DNA from: Jiangella alkaliphila
Lineage (GTDB): Bacteria > Actinomycetota > Actinomycetes > Jiangellales > Jiangellaceae
Assembly (NCBI RefSeq): GCF_900105925.1
Contig: NZ_LT629791.1
Span: forward strand, 6,294,001-6,358,000
Length of the DNA: 64,000 bases
Direction: 5' to 3'
Part shown: piece by piece, positions 19,113 to 26,858 of the stretch
Layout of the letters: the number at the start of each line of letters is the position of its first letter
How positions within the stretch are numbered: position 1 is the first letter of the stretch
Program-made: the position numbers and the translations under genes
The notes under the pieces: generated by a model
Seen by the model: the letters and a program-made list of their open reading frames with translations, nothing else
What the model was told of the DNA's origin: nothing
The model's database searches: none

Positions 19113-20038
19113 GCCGGCACCGCCGTCCGCAGCTTCGGGTCGAGCACCAATTGCGCGAGGTCGATCAGCAGGTTGACCACGATGTATCCCGCCGACATCA
19201 GCATGACGATCCCTTGGACGACGTTGAAGTCGCGGTAGTAGATGCTCTCGACCAGCAGGCGGCCCACCCCCGGCAGGCTGAACACCGTCTCCACCAGCAC
19301 CGAGCCCATGATCAGGCTGACGCTGAGGATGCCCAGGTAGGTGAGCGACGTCAGGCCGGCGTTGCGCAGCGCGTGCACCCACAGGACCTTGCGCTCGGGC
19401 AGGCCCTTGATGTGCAGGAACCGGATGTGCGGGGACTGCAGCTCCTCGATCATGCTGGACCGCAGCAGCCGGATCAGCCGGGCCAGCGGCTCGAACGCGA
19501 CCGCGACGGCCGGCAGGATCAGCGACCGCGGCCCGTCCTGACCGCCGGGAGGCAGTACGCCCAGGTTCACCGAGAAGACCAGGATGAGCATCAGCGCGAG
19601 CCAGAACGCCGGCGTCGCCTGGCCCAGCGCGGCGATACCCCGGGCGACGGCGTCGAGCCGCCCGCCGCGGTGCACGGCCGAGTACACGCCCAGCGGCACG
19701 CCGATGACCAGCACGAGCAGCAGCCCGAGCCCGGCGACCGACAGCGTCGCCGGCAGCCGCAGCCCGACGACCTCCGTGACCGAGGCGTCCAGCCGGTGCG
19801 ACACGCCGAGGTTGCCCTGGGCGAGGTTCTCCAGGAACGTCAGGAACTGGACCCACACCGGCCGGTCGAGGCCGAGCTCCGCGCGTACCCGGTCGATGTC
19901 GTCCTGGGACGCCTCACTGGTCAGCAGGAAGTTGACCGGGTCCCCGGTGAGGCGCACCAGGACGAAGATCAGCAGCGCCACGCACAGCAGGCTGAGCACC
20001 GCCTGACCCACGCGCGCCACGATCATGCGGACGACCAT
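19109..20038 (-). CDS. Dipeptide-type ABC transporter permease (DppB-like)
   Basis: A 309-residue permease with about six transmembrane helices. It has the DppB-type N-terminal helix, DRPVWVQFLTFLENLAQGNLG, the PATLSVAGLGLLLVLVIGVPLG core and the C-terminal VETVFSLPGVGRLLVESI motif. It starts 12 bp after the binding-protein stop and overlaps DppC by 4 bp. Confidence 0.9.
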   Translation of the reverse strand: MVVRMIVARVGQAVLSLLCVALLIFVLVRLTGDPVNFLLTSEASQDDIDRVRAELGLDRPVWVQFLTFLENLAQGNLGVSHRLDASVTEVVGLRLPATLSVAGLGLLLVLVIGVPLGVYSAVHRGGRLDAVARGIAALGQATPAFWLALMLILVFSVNLGVLPPGGQDGPRSLILPAVAVAFEPLARLIRLLRSSMIEELQSPHIRFLHIKGLPERKVLWVHALRNAGLTSLTYLGILSVSLIMGSVLVETVFSLPGVGRLLVESIYYRDFNVVQGIVMLMSAGYIVVNLLIDLAQLVLDPKLRTAVPA

Positions 20039-20050
20039 GTCGCGCTCCCG

Positions 20051-21667
20051 TCAATCCGCGAACGTGACGGTCTCGAGCCGGTTGATCGCGTTGATGCTGG
20101 GCATCGGCGTCCACGACTCGATGTCGTCGCTCGCCGCGAACAGCATGTCGCCGGTCATCAGCGTCAGCGCGATCTCGTTCTCCCGCAGCGCCGCGCTGAC
20201 GCCGCGGTAGACGGCCGACCTGGCGGCCTCGTCCGGCTCGGCGGTGATCGCCTCGTACGCCTCGGTGATCAGCGGGTGGGTGATGATGGCGAACGGCCCG
20301 AGGCCCTTGACGTAGCGGACCATCTCCGGGTTGGGCCCGGTCAGGCGGACGTAGGCCAGGCCCTGCGTCGCGTACTCCATCTCCAGGTCGCGCTGCAGGC
20401 CCTCCTCGGTCGGCTTGCGGGTGACGTTGATGCCGATCTCCTCCCACATGCCGGCGATCGCCTCGGTCATCGCGGCGGTGTCGATGTCGACGCTGTAGAT
20501 CGGCATGGTGACCTCGAAGCCGTCCGGGTAGCCGCCCTCGGCGAGCTTCCGCCGGGCCAGGTCCGGGTCGTACTCGGGGTAGCCCAGCGACTCGTCGGCG
20601 AGGCCGGGGTTGCCGGGGAACTGGAACAGCGGCGCCGTCGTCAGCTGCCCGTACCCGGACAGCACCTCCTCGAGGATCAGCTCCCGATCGATGGCCAGGC
20701 TCAGCGCCTCGCGAATGGCCAGGCCCTTCTCCGGCTCGTCGGCCTGGATCCACGGGCTGCCGGCGTCCAGCTCCGGCTCGCCCCAGTAGGAGCCGCCGAG
20801 CTCGACCCAGGCGTTGGCGATGTCGGGGATCGTCATGATCGCGACGCCCGCCGCCTCGGCCTCGCCGACGAGCGAGCCCGACAGCTGCGCCATCTGGACG
20901 GCGCCGGACTGCACCTGCAGCAGCCGCGCGGAGTCGTCCGGCACCTCCTTCATCACCAGCCGCTGCGCCTCGGGCACGGTGCCCCAGTACTCGTCGAACC
21001 GCTCGAAGACCAGCTCGTCGCCCGGCGAGGCGCTGACGAACTGCCACGGCCCGGTGCCGATCGGGTGGTCGTCGGCGGCCTCGCCCTCCTGCTCGTAGTA
21101 CTCGCGCGGGAAGACCGTCATGCCCGGGTTGCAGGAGCACACCAGGCGCAGCAGCTCGGTCACCGGCTCCTGGGCGTGCAGCTCGAAGGTCAGGTCGTCG
21201 ATCACCCGGAAGCCGGCGATGGTGCCGCCCACCGCGCGGCGGTACTGGTCGGCGTTCGGGTGCAGCGACTCCTCCGAGATCCACTCGCCCCAGGAGAACA
21301 TCACGTCGTCGGCGGTCACCGTCCCCCAGCCGTCGTGGAACTGCACGTCCGGCCGCAGCGTGAACGTCCACACCAGGCCGTCGGGCGACAGCGTCCACGA
21401 CTCCGCGAGCTCGGGCACGATCTCGCCGGTGCCGGGGTCGGCCCCGACGAGGTTGTCGCCCAGCATCATCAGGAACTTCTCGTTGTCGCCCTCCGACGTG
21501 GCGGGCGCGAAGTCCATCGTCCCCAGCGTCGGGACCGCGACGGTGAGGGTGTCACCGCTGCCGGTGTCGCCACTGGCCGCGCCGCCGCACGCCGTCGCGG
21601 CCAGGACCAGCGCACCGGCGCCCGCCACCCGCAGCCGGCGCCCCGTGACGGTGTGGAAGAGCTTCAT
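20051..21667 (-). CDS. Dipeptide-type ABC transporter substrate-binding lipoprotein (DppA-like)
   Basis: A 538-residue SBP_bac_5 family protein with a lipobox (AATAC) after a short signal, so it is membrane-anchored. The mature part shows the family layout: ATSEGDNEKFLMMLGDNLVG, PELAESWTLSPDGLVWTFTLRPDVQFHDG near residue 100, then IREALSLAIDRE and RRKLAEGGYPDGFEV. It is the first gene of the five-gene transporter plus amidohydrolase operon. A promoter with a strong GntR-type element lies at 21822-21865, about 155 bp upstream. Peptides are only one possible substrate class. Confidence 0.9.
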   Translation of the reverse strand: MKLFHTVTGRRLRVAGAGALVLAATACGGAASGDTGSGDTLTVAVPTLGTMDFAPATSEGDNEKFLMMLGDNLVGADPGTGEIVPELAESWTLSPDGLVWTFTLRPDVQFHDGWGTVTADDVMFSWGEWISEESLHPNADQYRRAVGGTIAGFRVIDDLTFELHAQEPVTELLRLVCSCNPGMTVFPREYYEQEGEAADDHPIGTGPWQFVSASPGDELVFERFDEYWGTVPEAQRLVMKEVPDDSARLLQVQSGAVQMAQLSGSLVGEAEAAGVAIMTIPDIANAWVELGGSYWGEPELDAGSPWIQADEPEKGLAIREALSLAIDRELILEEVLSGYGQLTTAPLFQFPGNPGLADESLGYPEYDPDLARRKLAEGGYPDGFEVTMPIYSVDIDTAAMTEAIAGMWEEIGINVTRKPTEEGLQRDLEMEYATQGLAYVRLTGPNPEMVRYVKGLGPFAIITHPLITEAYEAITAEPDEAARSAVYRGVSAALRENEIALTLMTGDMLFAASDDIESWTPMPSINAINRLETVTFAD

Positions 21668-21821
21668 GAGGTGTCCTCTCAGAGGATCCGAGACTCCTGT
21701 AGGGATCGCCGTCGCGGTGCGCGCAGGGCGTAGGTCGCCGCCGGTGGGCGCGGACCGTGCGGGTGCGACTCCGCGGGATCCGCGCGTCGTCGCCGTGCGT
21801 GGTGTGGGTCACATCACGCCC

Positions 21822-21865
21822 AAGTTAAACCAAGGTGACTTGGTGCGCAAGAGACCAGGAGACTT
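21822..21865 (-). promoter_or_regulatory. Promoter and GntR-type operator of the dipeptide-type transporter operon
   Basis: Read on the minus strand, AAGTCTCCTGGTCTCTTG (21865-21848) is followed by ACCAAGTCACC, matching 28 of 32 positions with 6684-6715. The -35 TTGCGC (21850-21845), a 17-bp spacer and -10 TAACTT (21827-21822) form a good promoter. The spacer holds the inverted repeat ACCAAG-4-CTTGGT (21829-21844). Confidence 0.65.
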
Positions 21866-21890
21866 TCTCTTTGCCGCTTCGGGCGGCGCG

Positions 21891-22649
21891 TCAGCCCGGC
21901 TGGGCGACGGGAGCGGGCCAGTTCGCGTGCTCGCCGACCAGGTTGCGGCCGTGTGACGTGTACGCCTTCACCGCGCCGGCGGCCGCGGCGCGGTCGCGCT
22001 GCTCCAGAGCCTCGACGATGGCCAGCCGCTCGGGGATCAGCCGGCCGGCGATGCGGTCCCACATCGGCGGGCTGGTCAGTGCCGCACTTCTAGCCAGCGT
22101 GAGGTGTGCCTGGACCAGGAACCGGGACATCGCCTGGAGCAGCCGGCTGTGCGAGATGTCGACCAGGTGTGTCAGGAAGCCCTCCAGCGCGACCTCGAAC
22201 TCGTCGGCGCCGGCGATCGGCTGGGCGAACCGCTCCGCGCGCCGTCGCAGCTCGCCCACCTCGGCGTCGCTGGCCGCGTCGACAGCCAGCCCGACGGCCT
22301 GCTCGTACACGACGTCGGTGAGGCTCAGCACGCTGGCGAGGTCGATCTCGTCGAGCTGGACCACCGCCGAGAACGCCTCGGACAGCAGCGTCGCGGAGTC
22401 GGCGAAGACATAGGTGCCCGAGCCGTGCCGCACCTCGACCAGGCTCATCGCCTTGAGCGCACGGATCACCTCGCGCACGGTCGGGCCACTGACGTCGTAG
22501 AAGGCGGCCAGCTCGCGCTCGGAGGGGAGCTTCGAGCCCTTCGTGACCTCGCCGGAGAGGATCTTCGACCGGAGGTCGCGCAGCACCTCGTCGGCGACGC
22601 TCAGTCGTTCACGCTGGAACCCGGCCCGGGGGAAGGTCTCGGTGCTCAC
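21891..22649 (-). CDS. FCD-type GntR (FadR-family) transcriptional regulator
   Basis: A 252-residue regulator, paralogous to the one at 8674-9423. It has the winged helix region (VLRDLRSKILSGEVTKGSKLP, then FYDVSGPTVREVIRAL and VRHGSGTYV) and a helical FCD ligand domain. The start codon is GTG at 22649. The gene lies between the dipeptide-type operon, which runs in the same direction, and the divergent GlcG-like gene. The palindrome CTTGGTcACCAAG just upstream, and related arms in the promoters at 6684 and 21829, make this protein the most likely common regulator of those operons. Confidence 0.88.
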   Translation of the reverse strand: MSTETFPRAGFQRERLSVADEVLRDLRSKILSGEVTKGSKLPSERELAAFYDVSGPTVREVIRALKAMSLVEVRHGSGTYVFADSATLLSEAFSAVVQLDEIDLASVLSLTDVVYEQAVGLAVDAASDAEVGELRRRAERFAQPIAGADEFEVALEGFLTHLVDISHSRLLQAMSRFLVQAHLTLARSAALTSPPMWDRIAGRLIPERLAIVEALEQRDRAAAAGAVKAYTSHGRNLVGEHANWPAPVAQPG

Positions 22650-22695
22650 GGTCGCGCCTTTCGGTCGAGGTGCCGTGCCCGGCTGTCGCTGGTAG

Positions 22696-22708
22696 CTTGG
22701 TCACCAAG
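22696..22708. promoter_or_regulatory. FadR-type palindromic operator, CTTGGTCACCAAG
   Basis: A perfect 13-bp palindrome (CTTGGT-c-ACCAAG) sits in the intergenic region between the divergent GntR and GlcG-like genes. It matches the general FadR-subfamily pattern TNGTNNNACNA. The arms recur in the promoters at 6690-6710 and 21829-21844. It would allow control of both flanking genes. Confidence 0.65.
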
Positions 22709-22757
22709 TCTACAGGGGTGTTGTGCCATTTCACGTCGACCTGCCGAGGAGGCCCGC

Positions 22758-23195
22758 ATGCTGGGGCTCGCCGCCGCCCGCACGATCGTCGCTGAGGCGC
22801 TCGATCACGCCCGCTCGCTCGACCTGCCGCCGATGACCGTCGCCGTCCTCGACGCCGGCGGGCACCTGGTGACGTTCGTCCGGGAGGACGGCTCCAGCCT
22901 CTACCGCGAGGCGATCGCGCGCGGCAAGGCCATGGGCGCGCTCGGCATGGGCACGGGCAGCCGCACGCTCCAGGCCCGCGCCGCCGCCCATCCGGAGTTC
23001 ATCAACGCGGTCACCGTCCTGGCCGGCGGCGCACTGGTGCCGGTACCCGGCGGCGTCCTGATCCGCTCCGACGACGCCGGCCGGCTCGTCGGCGCCGTCG
23101 GGGTCAGCGGCCACCTCCCCGACGCCGACGAGGCCTGCGCGGTCGCCGGTATTGTCGCCGCGGGCTTGAGCGCCGACACCGGCGCCGGCTCGTGA
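22758..23195 (+). CDS. GlcG/HbpS-family protein
   Basis: A 145-residue protein of the GlcG/HbpS (former DUF336) family: LGLAAARTIVAEALDHA, then MTVAVLDAGGHLVTFVREDG and GALVPVPGGVLIRSDD...VGAVGVSGHLPDADE. The family includes the heme-binding HbpS of Streptomyces and proteins encoded beside glycolate and other organic-acid genes; most have no assigned activity. The ATG follows GAGGAGG by 5 bases. It is divergent from the GntR regulator and shares its palindrome. A second family member is at 60636-61058. Confidence 0.82.
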   Translation: MLGLAAARTIVAEALDHARSLDLPPMTVAVLDAGGHLVTFVREDGSSLYREAIARGKAMGALGMGTGSRTLQARAAAHPEFINAVTVLAGGALVPVPGGVLIRSDDAGRLVGAVGVSGHLPDADEACAVAGIVAAGLSADTGAGS

Positions 23196-23244
23196 CGCCG
23201 CGTGTGCGTCGAACTCGCCGTTCGGTGCCTTGGGCCTGGTGGGA

Positions 23245-24342
23245 TCAGCTGACGTCGAAGGCGGGGATCTCGACGACAGCGCCAGCGTTCATCGCCGACT
23301 CGTGGGCTGCGAAGCCGGCCGCCGTCCACTGCGCTGCGACCACCGCGTCCAACGCCGGCCGACGGCCGTCGATGATGCTTTGGACGAACTCGTGTACCAG
23401 CCGAGGTGAGGCGCCCTGGTAGTTGTGCGGGTGGCGCAGGACAGGCCGGAGCCGGGCAGGGACGGTGTGTGACAGGTCCGGCGGCGTGAACGGCTCGGCG
23501 ATCACCGTCCGGCCGCGGCCGCCAGGACCAGGTGTTCCCCACGAGTAGAACAGCGGGGTCTCGTCCGTCGTCCTCCCCCAGTCCAGGCCGTGCTTTTCGC
23601 CCCAGATCGAGAACGACTCCACCGGGCTGCGCGTCGTCTGGAACATCGAACGGGTGACCTCGATGCTCACGGGGCTGCCGGCCAGTGCGTAGAGCGCGAT
23701 CTCGAGTGGATATGGATTACCCCAGGTCGCCGCCCGATCGTCCGGTAGCCGGCCGGAGCCGAGGGCGCGCACCGACACGGGCCGGGCGCCGAGGATCGCC
23801 AGCAGTGGGGCGAGTGCGTGGATCGAGTACCACATCGGTGGCAGCCCGACCCAGTAGCCGGGCCAGCCTTCCATGTCCTGGTGGTGCTCGCCGCGGGCGA
23901 AGGTGACCTCGCCGAAGGTGCCGCTGGTGATCAGGTCACGCAGGTGGATGACGGCATCGCTGTAAGCGCCGGTCTCCATCATCATGTAGTTGAGGCCGGT
24001 TTCCTGCTGCGCCCGGACCAGCTCCTCGAGCCCGGTCAGGTCCAGGGCGGGGGTTACCGCGACGGCACAGTGCTTGCCCGCGCGCAGTGTCGCCAACGCT
24101 TGCTCGGCGTGCAGGTGCAAGGGCGTGAGCAGGTGGACGGCGTCCACCCGCTCGTCGGCCAGGACGTCGGCGAGATCCGCCTTCCGATCAGTGATCCCGG
24201 TCGCGGCGCCGACGCGGTCGAGGGCCTCCGATGACGGGTCGCAGAGCACGACTCTGCCGACGTCCGGGTGGAGCTGGTAGAGCGGCGCCCACAGCGCCCC
24301 GAAGTTCAGGCCGACGACGGCGACGGTGAGGTCGCCGCTCAT
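23245..24342 (-). CDS. Gfo/Idh/MocA-family oxidoreductase with altered catalytic motif
   Basis: A 365-residue protein with an N-terminal Rossmann-like domain (LTVAVVGLNFGALWAPLYQLHP) and a C-terminal alpha/beta domain as in NAD(P)-dependent sugar dehydrogenases such as inositol dehydrogenase. DAVHLLTPLHLHAEQALATLRAGKH aligns with the family, but the usual EKP catalytic/cofactor motif reads AVTP, so the conserved Lys is absent. It may still be active with another residue, or work as a binding protein. It is the last gene of the minus-strand operon that starts with ADP-ribosylglycohydrolase, overlapping the dehydrogenase upstream by 4 bp. Confidence 0.82.
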   Translation of the reverse strand: MSGDLTVAVVGLNFGALWAPLYQLHPDVGRVVLCDPSSEALDRVGAATGITDRKADLADVLADERVDAVHLLTPLHLHAEQALATLRAGKHCAVAVTPALDLTGLEELVRAQQETGLNYMMMETGAYSDAVIHLRDLITSGTFGEVTFARGEHHQDMEGWPGYWVGLPPMWYSIHALAPLLAILGARPVSVRALGSGRLPDDRAATWGNPYPLEIALYALAGSPVSIEVTRSMFQTTRSPVESFSIWGEKHGLDWGRTTDETPLFYSWGTPGPGGRGRTVIAEPFTPPDLSHTVPARLRPVLRHPHNYQGASPRLVHEFVQSIIDGRRPALDAVVAAQWTAAGFAAHESAMNAGAVVEIPAFDVS

Positions 24343-25373
24343 GCCGTCAGCTCAGTCGTCGGAACGCGCCGGAACTGGTCGAGCAGGTCGTCGGCGTAGG
24401 CGTTGTTGGCGTCGATCGTTCGTCCGGCGTTGTGCGGCGTGTGGACGACATTGTGCCGTCCGAGCAGCGGATCGCCGGCCGGAAGCGGTTCGATGTCGAA
24501 CACGTCGGCGGCCAGCGCCAGTTCGTCGGCGAGGACGCGGCGGCGCAGTGCGTCCGCGTCGAGGATCTGCATCCGGGTGACGCACACGACCAGGCAGCCT
24601 ACGGGGAGGGCGTCGAGCAGGCCGGCGGTGATCAGTCCCTCGGTGGCCGGCAGGTGCGGCACCATCGGCGCGAAGATATCCGCGTCGGCGACGAGTTCCT
24701 CGAGCCGCGGCTCGCGACGCGTGCCCGAGCGGTGGAACACCGGGTCGGGCGCAGACCGGCTCCAGCTGGCGACGTCGGCGCCGAGCATGGAGCAGAACGC
24801 TGCGTATCGGGTGCCGATGTTCCCCATGCCGACCACGCGGACCCGCTTGCCGGACACGGTGCCCGAGACGAAGGCCGGGTCGTCGCCGAACTGCGCCGCC
24901 CGCGTGAACGGGCGTCCGCCGCCCTCGGGCGGAATGTAGCTCCAGGGATCCGGTGAGGTCTGCATGGCCTGGTAGGTCTGCGGGATCCGGCGCAGCCCGG
25001 CGATCGTGAGGCCGAGCGCGAACTCCGCCACCGACTGCGCCCAGAAGCCCTCGTTGCGCTGCTGGTAGACGGCGATCCCGCGGGCCCGCAGCCGCTGGAG
25101 CGTCTCGTCCGGCGGCGGCTCGGCGAACCCGGCCTCGCTCAGGCCGGGCCAGCGGGCAAGCGCGCCGTCGTCGAGCGCGAGGTCGCGGCCGAAGGCCAGC
25201 ACGAGCAGCCGCGTCGTGCTCGACGGCAGGTCTAGCATCGCAAGCGGGCGGTCGTCGCCCGGCGCGAGCCGCAGGAGCCGCGTCCGGCCGGCGCCCCACC
25301 GCCTCATCGCATGCTCAGCGGTGAAGGACCAGTGCCGCTCGAACGGCTCGTCGACGACGATGACGTCGGTCAT
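24339..25373 (-). CDS. D-isomer specific 2-hydroxyacid dehydrogenase
   Basis: A 344-residue NAD(P)-dependent dehydrogenase of the phosphoglycerate/glyoxylate reductase family. The NAD-binding motif is VRVVGMGNIGTRYAA (about residue 175), with the catalytic triad residues in CVTRMQILDADAL (Arg), DVFDIEPLPAGDPL (Glu) and VHTPHNAG (His). It interconverts a 2-oxo acid and a D-2-hydroxy acid; the substrate is not evident. Its ATG at 25373 overlaps the MFS gene stop (ATGA). In a sugar-catabolism operon it may act on an aldonic or keto-acid intermediate. Confidence 0.87.
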   Translation of the reverse strand: MTDVIVVDEPFERHWSFTAEHAMRRWGAGRTRLLRLAPGDDRPLAMLDLPSSTTRLLVLAFGRDLALDDGALARWPGLSEAGFAEPPPDETLQRLRARGIAVYQQRNEGFWAQSVAEFALGLTIAGLRRIPQTYQAMQTSPDPWSYIPPEGGGRPFTRAAQFGDDPAFVSGTVSGKRVRVVGMGNIGTRYAAFCSMLGADVASWSRSAPDPVFHRSGTRREPRLEELVADADIFAPMVPHLPATEGLITAGLLDALPVGCLVVCVTRMQILDADALRRRVLADELALAADVFDIEPLPAGDPLLGRHNVVHTPHNAGRTIDANNAYADDLLDQFRRVPTTELTA

Positions 25374-26809
25374 GATGGTGAGTTCTCCTCTGTGACGATG
25401 TGATGAAGCGGGTGGCTGACGAGCGGCTGGCCGGCGGCGGCTCCGCGTCTCACGAAGAGCGACAGCACGAGGGCGATCAAGGCGATGCCCGCCGCCACCC
25501 ACATGCTGGCCCGGATGCCCGCCGCGTCGCCCTGGTGCGCGCCGGCGGCGGAGCCGGCGTAGACCGTCATGACGGTGACCAGGAACGCGTTCCCCGCCGC
25601 GCCGGCGACCTGCTGAAAGGTCGAGACGAACGCGATGCCGTGCGGATAGAGCTGCGGCTCCAGCGGATTCGTGCCGTTGGTGAGGGCGGGGGTGGCGATC
25701 AGGCCCATGCCCAGGCCCACGATCAGCGCGTACTGGACGGCGAGCAGCCACACCGGGCCCTGTGAGATCGACAACCCGAAGGTGAACGTGGCGAGCGTGA
25801 GGATCGCCGCACCAGGGGTCATCAGCCACCTCGGCCCGTAGCGGTCGCAGAGCCTGCCGGAGACCCGTCCGACCACGCCCGACAGCACGCCGCCACCGAG
25901 CATCACCAGGCCGGTCGTCATGGGGTCGAGGCCACGCACGTTCTGCAGGAACAGGGGGGTCAGCAGTACGACGCCGAAGTTCACCATCATGGCGAGCAGG
26001 AGCACGCCGATGCTCCACCGGTAGCTGGCGTACCCGAGCACCCGCAGATCCAGGAGCGGGTTCCGGGAGTCCTGCAGCCGGACCTGCCTGGCGAAGAACC
26101 CGGCCAGGCAGACGACGCCGATCCCGAGCGCCAGCAGGCCCTGGGCCGGTACCCCGCTCTCGCCGGACTCCGCCAGCCTGTTCAGTCCGAGGACGAGGCA
26201 GCCGAACCCGGGGATCGAGAGGGCCACCGAGACGACGTCCAGACGCCGGTGTTGTGCCTGATCGGCCCCGGCCAGCCGGATCAGGCCGAGGACGAGGGCC
26301 GCGACGGTGACCGGCAGTACGAGCAGGAACATCGAGCGCCACGACACGAACTGGAGCAGCAGGCCCGACACGACGGGGCCGAGCGCCGGCGCCACCGCCA
26401 TGACGATCGCCACGGTGCCGAGCTGCCGGCCGCGCTGCCCGGGCGTTGCCGTCCTGAGCACCGTCGACATCAGCAGCGGACCCATCATCGACGCGCCGGC
26501 CGCCTGGACGACCCGTGCCACGAGCAGTAACGGGAAGCCCGGCGCGACGGCGGCCAGCAGGGTGCCGAGCGTGAACACCCCCAGCGCGCCGCCGAAGACG
26601 GCCTGAGCAGACCACCGCTGGAGCACGAAGCCGCTCGTCGGAATCAACACGGCCATGGTCAGCATGTAGGCCGTCGTCAGCCACTGACCAGCGCTGGCGC
26701 TGATCGCGAGATCGACCATGACGTGCGGCAGCGCCACCACCATGATGGTCTCGTTGAGCACCACGATCACGGTCGACACGAGGAGGGTGGCGATGATCCC
26801 TGGACGCAT
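25370..26809 (-). CDS. MFS transporter, DHA2 (EmrB/QacA-like, 14 TM)
   Basis: A 479-residue integral membrane protein with about 14 hydrophobic segments. The N-terminal region shows the DHA2 features NETIMVVALPHVMVDL and WLTTAYMLTMAVLIPTSGF, and ARVVQAAGASMMGPL. These are usually proton-driven exporters of drugs or metabolites. Sitting between the sugar-binding protein gene and two dehydrogenases, it may export a toxic intermediate or a sugar acid instead. It starts 49 bp after the binding-protein stop and overlaps the dehydrogenase by 4 bp. Confidence 0.87.
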   Translation of the reverse strand: MRPGIIATLLVSTVIVVLNETIMVVALPHVMVDLAISASAGQWLTTAYMLTMAVLIPTSGFVLQRWSAQAVFGGALGVFTLGTLLAAVAPGFPLLLVARVVQAAGASMMGPLLMSTVLRTATPGQRGRQLGTVAIVMAVAPALGPVVSGLLLQFVSWRSMFLLVLPVTVAALVLGLIRLAGADQAQHRRLDVVSVALSIPGFGCLVLGLNRLAESGESGVPAQGLLALGIGVVCLAGFFARQVRLQDSRNPLLDLRVLGYASYRWSIGVLLLAMMVNFGVVLLTPLFLQNVRGLDPMTTGLVMLGGGVLSGVVGRVSGRLCDRYGPRWLMTPGAAILTLATFTFGLSISQGPVWLLAVQYALIVGLGMGLIATPALTNGTNPLEPQLYPHGIAFVSTFQQVAGAAGNAFLVTVMTVYAGSAAGAHQGDAAGIRASMWVAAGIALIALVLSLFVRRGAAAGQPLVSHPLHHIVTEENSPS

Positions 26810-26858
26810 CGCCCGGCCTAGGCCGTCCGGTCAGGTGCGGTGACACCGCCGGACGGCA

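Noticed and set aside
19151-21733. An 860-codon open frame on the plus strand opposite the dipeptide-type permease and binding-protein genes
   Set aside because: It is an antisense shadow caused by high GC; the translation is low-complexity (Arg, Gln, His, Asp) with no domain, and the minus-strand genes are well supported.
24339-26846. Apparent 835-residue fusion protein including the 2-hydroxyacid dehydrogenase
   Set aside because: Only the last 344 residues are dehydrogenase; the preceding part is an out-of-frame reading of the MFS gene. The ATGA overlap at 25370-25373 marks two separate genes.
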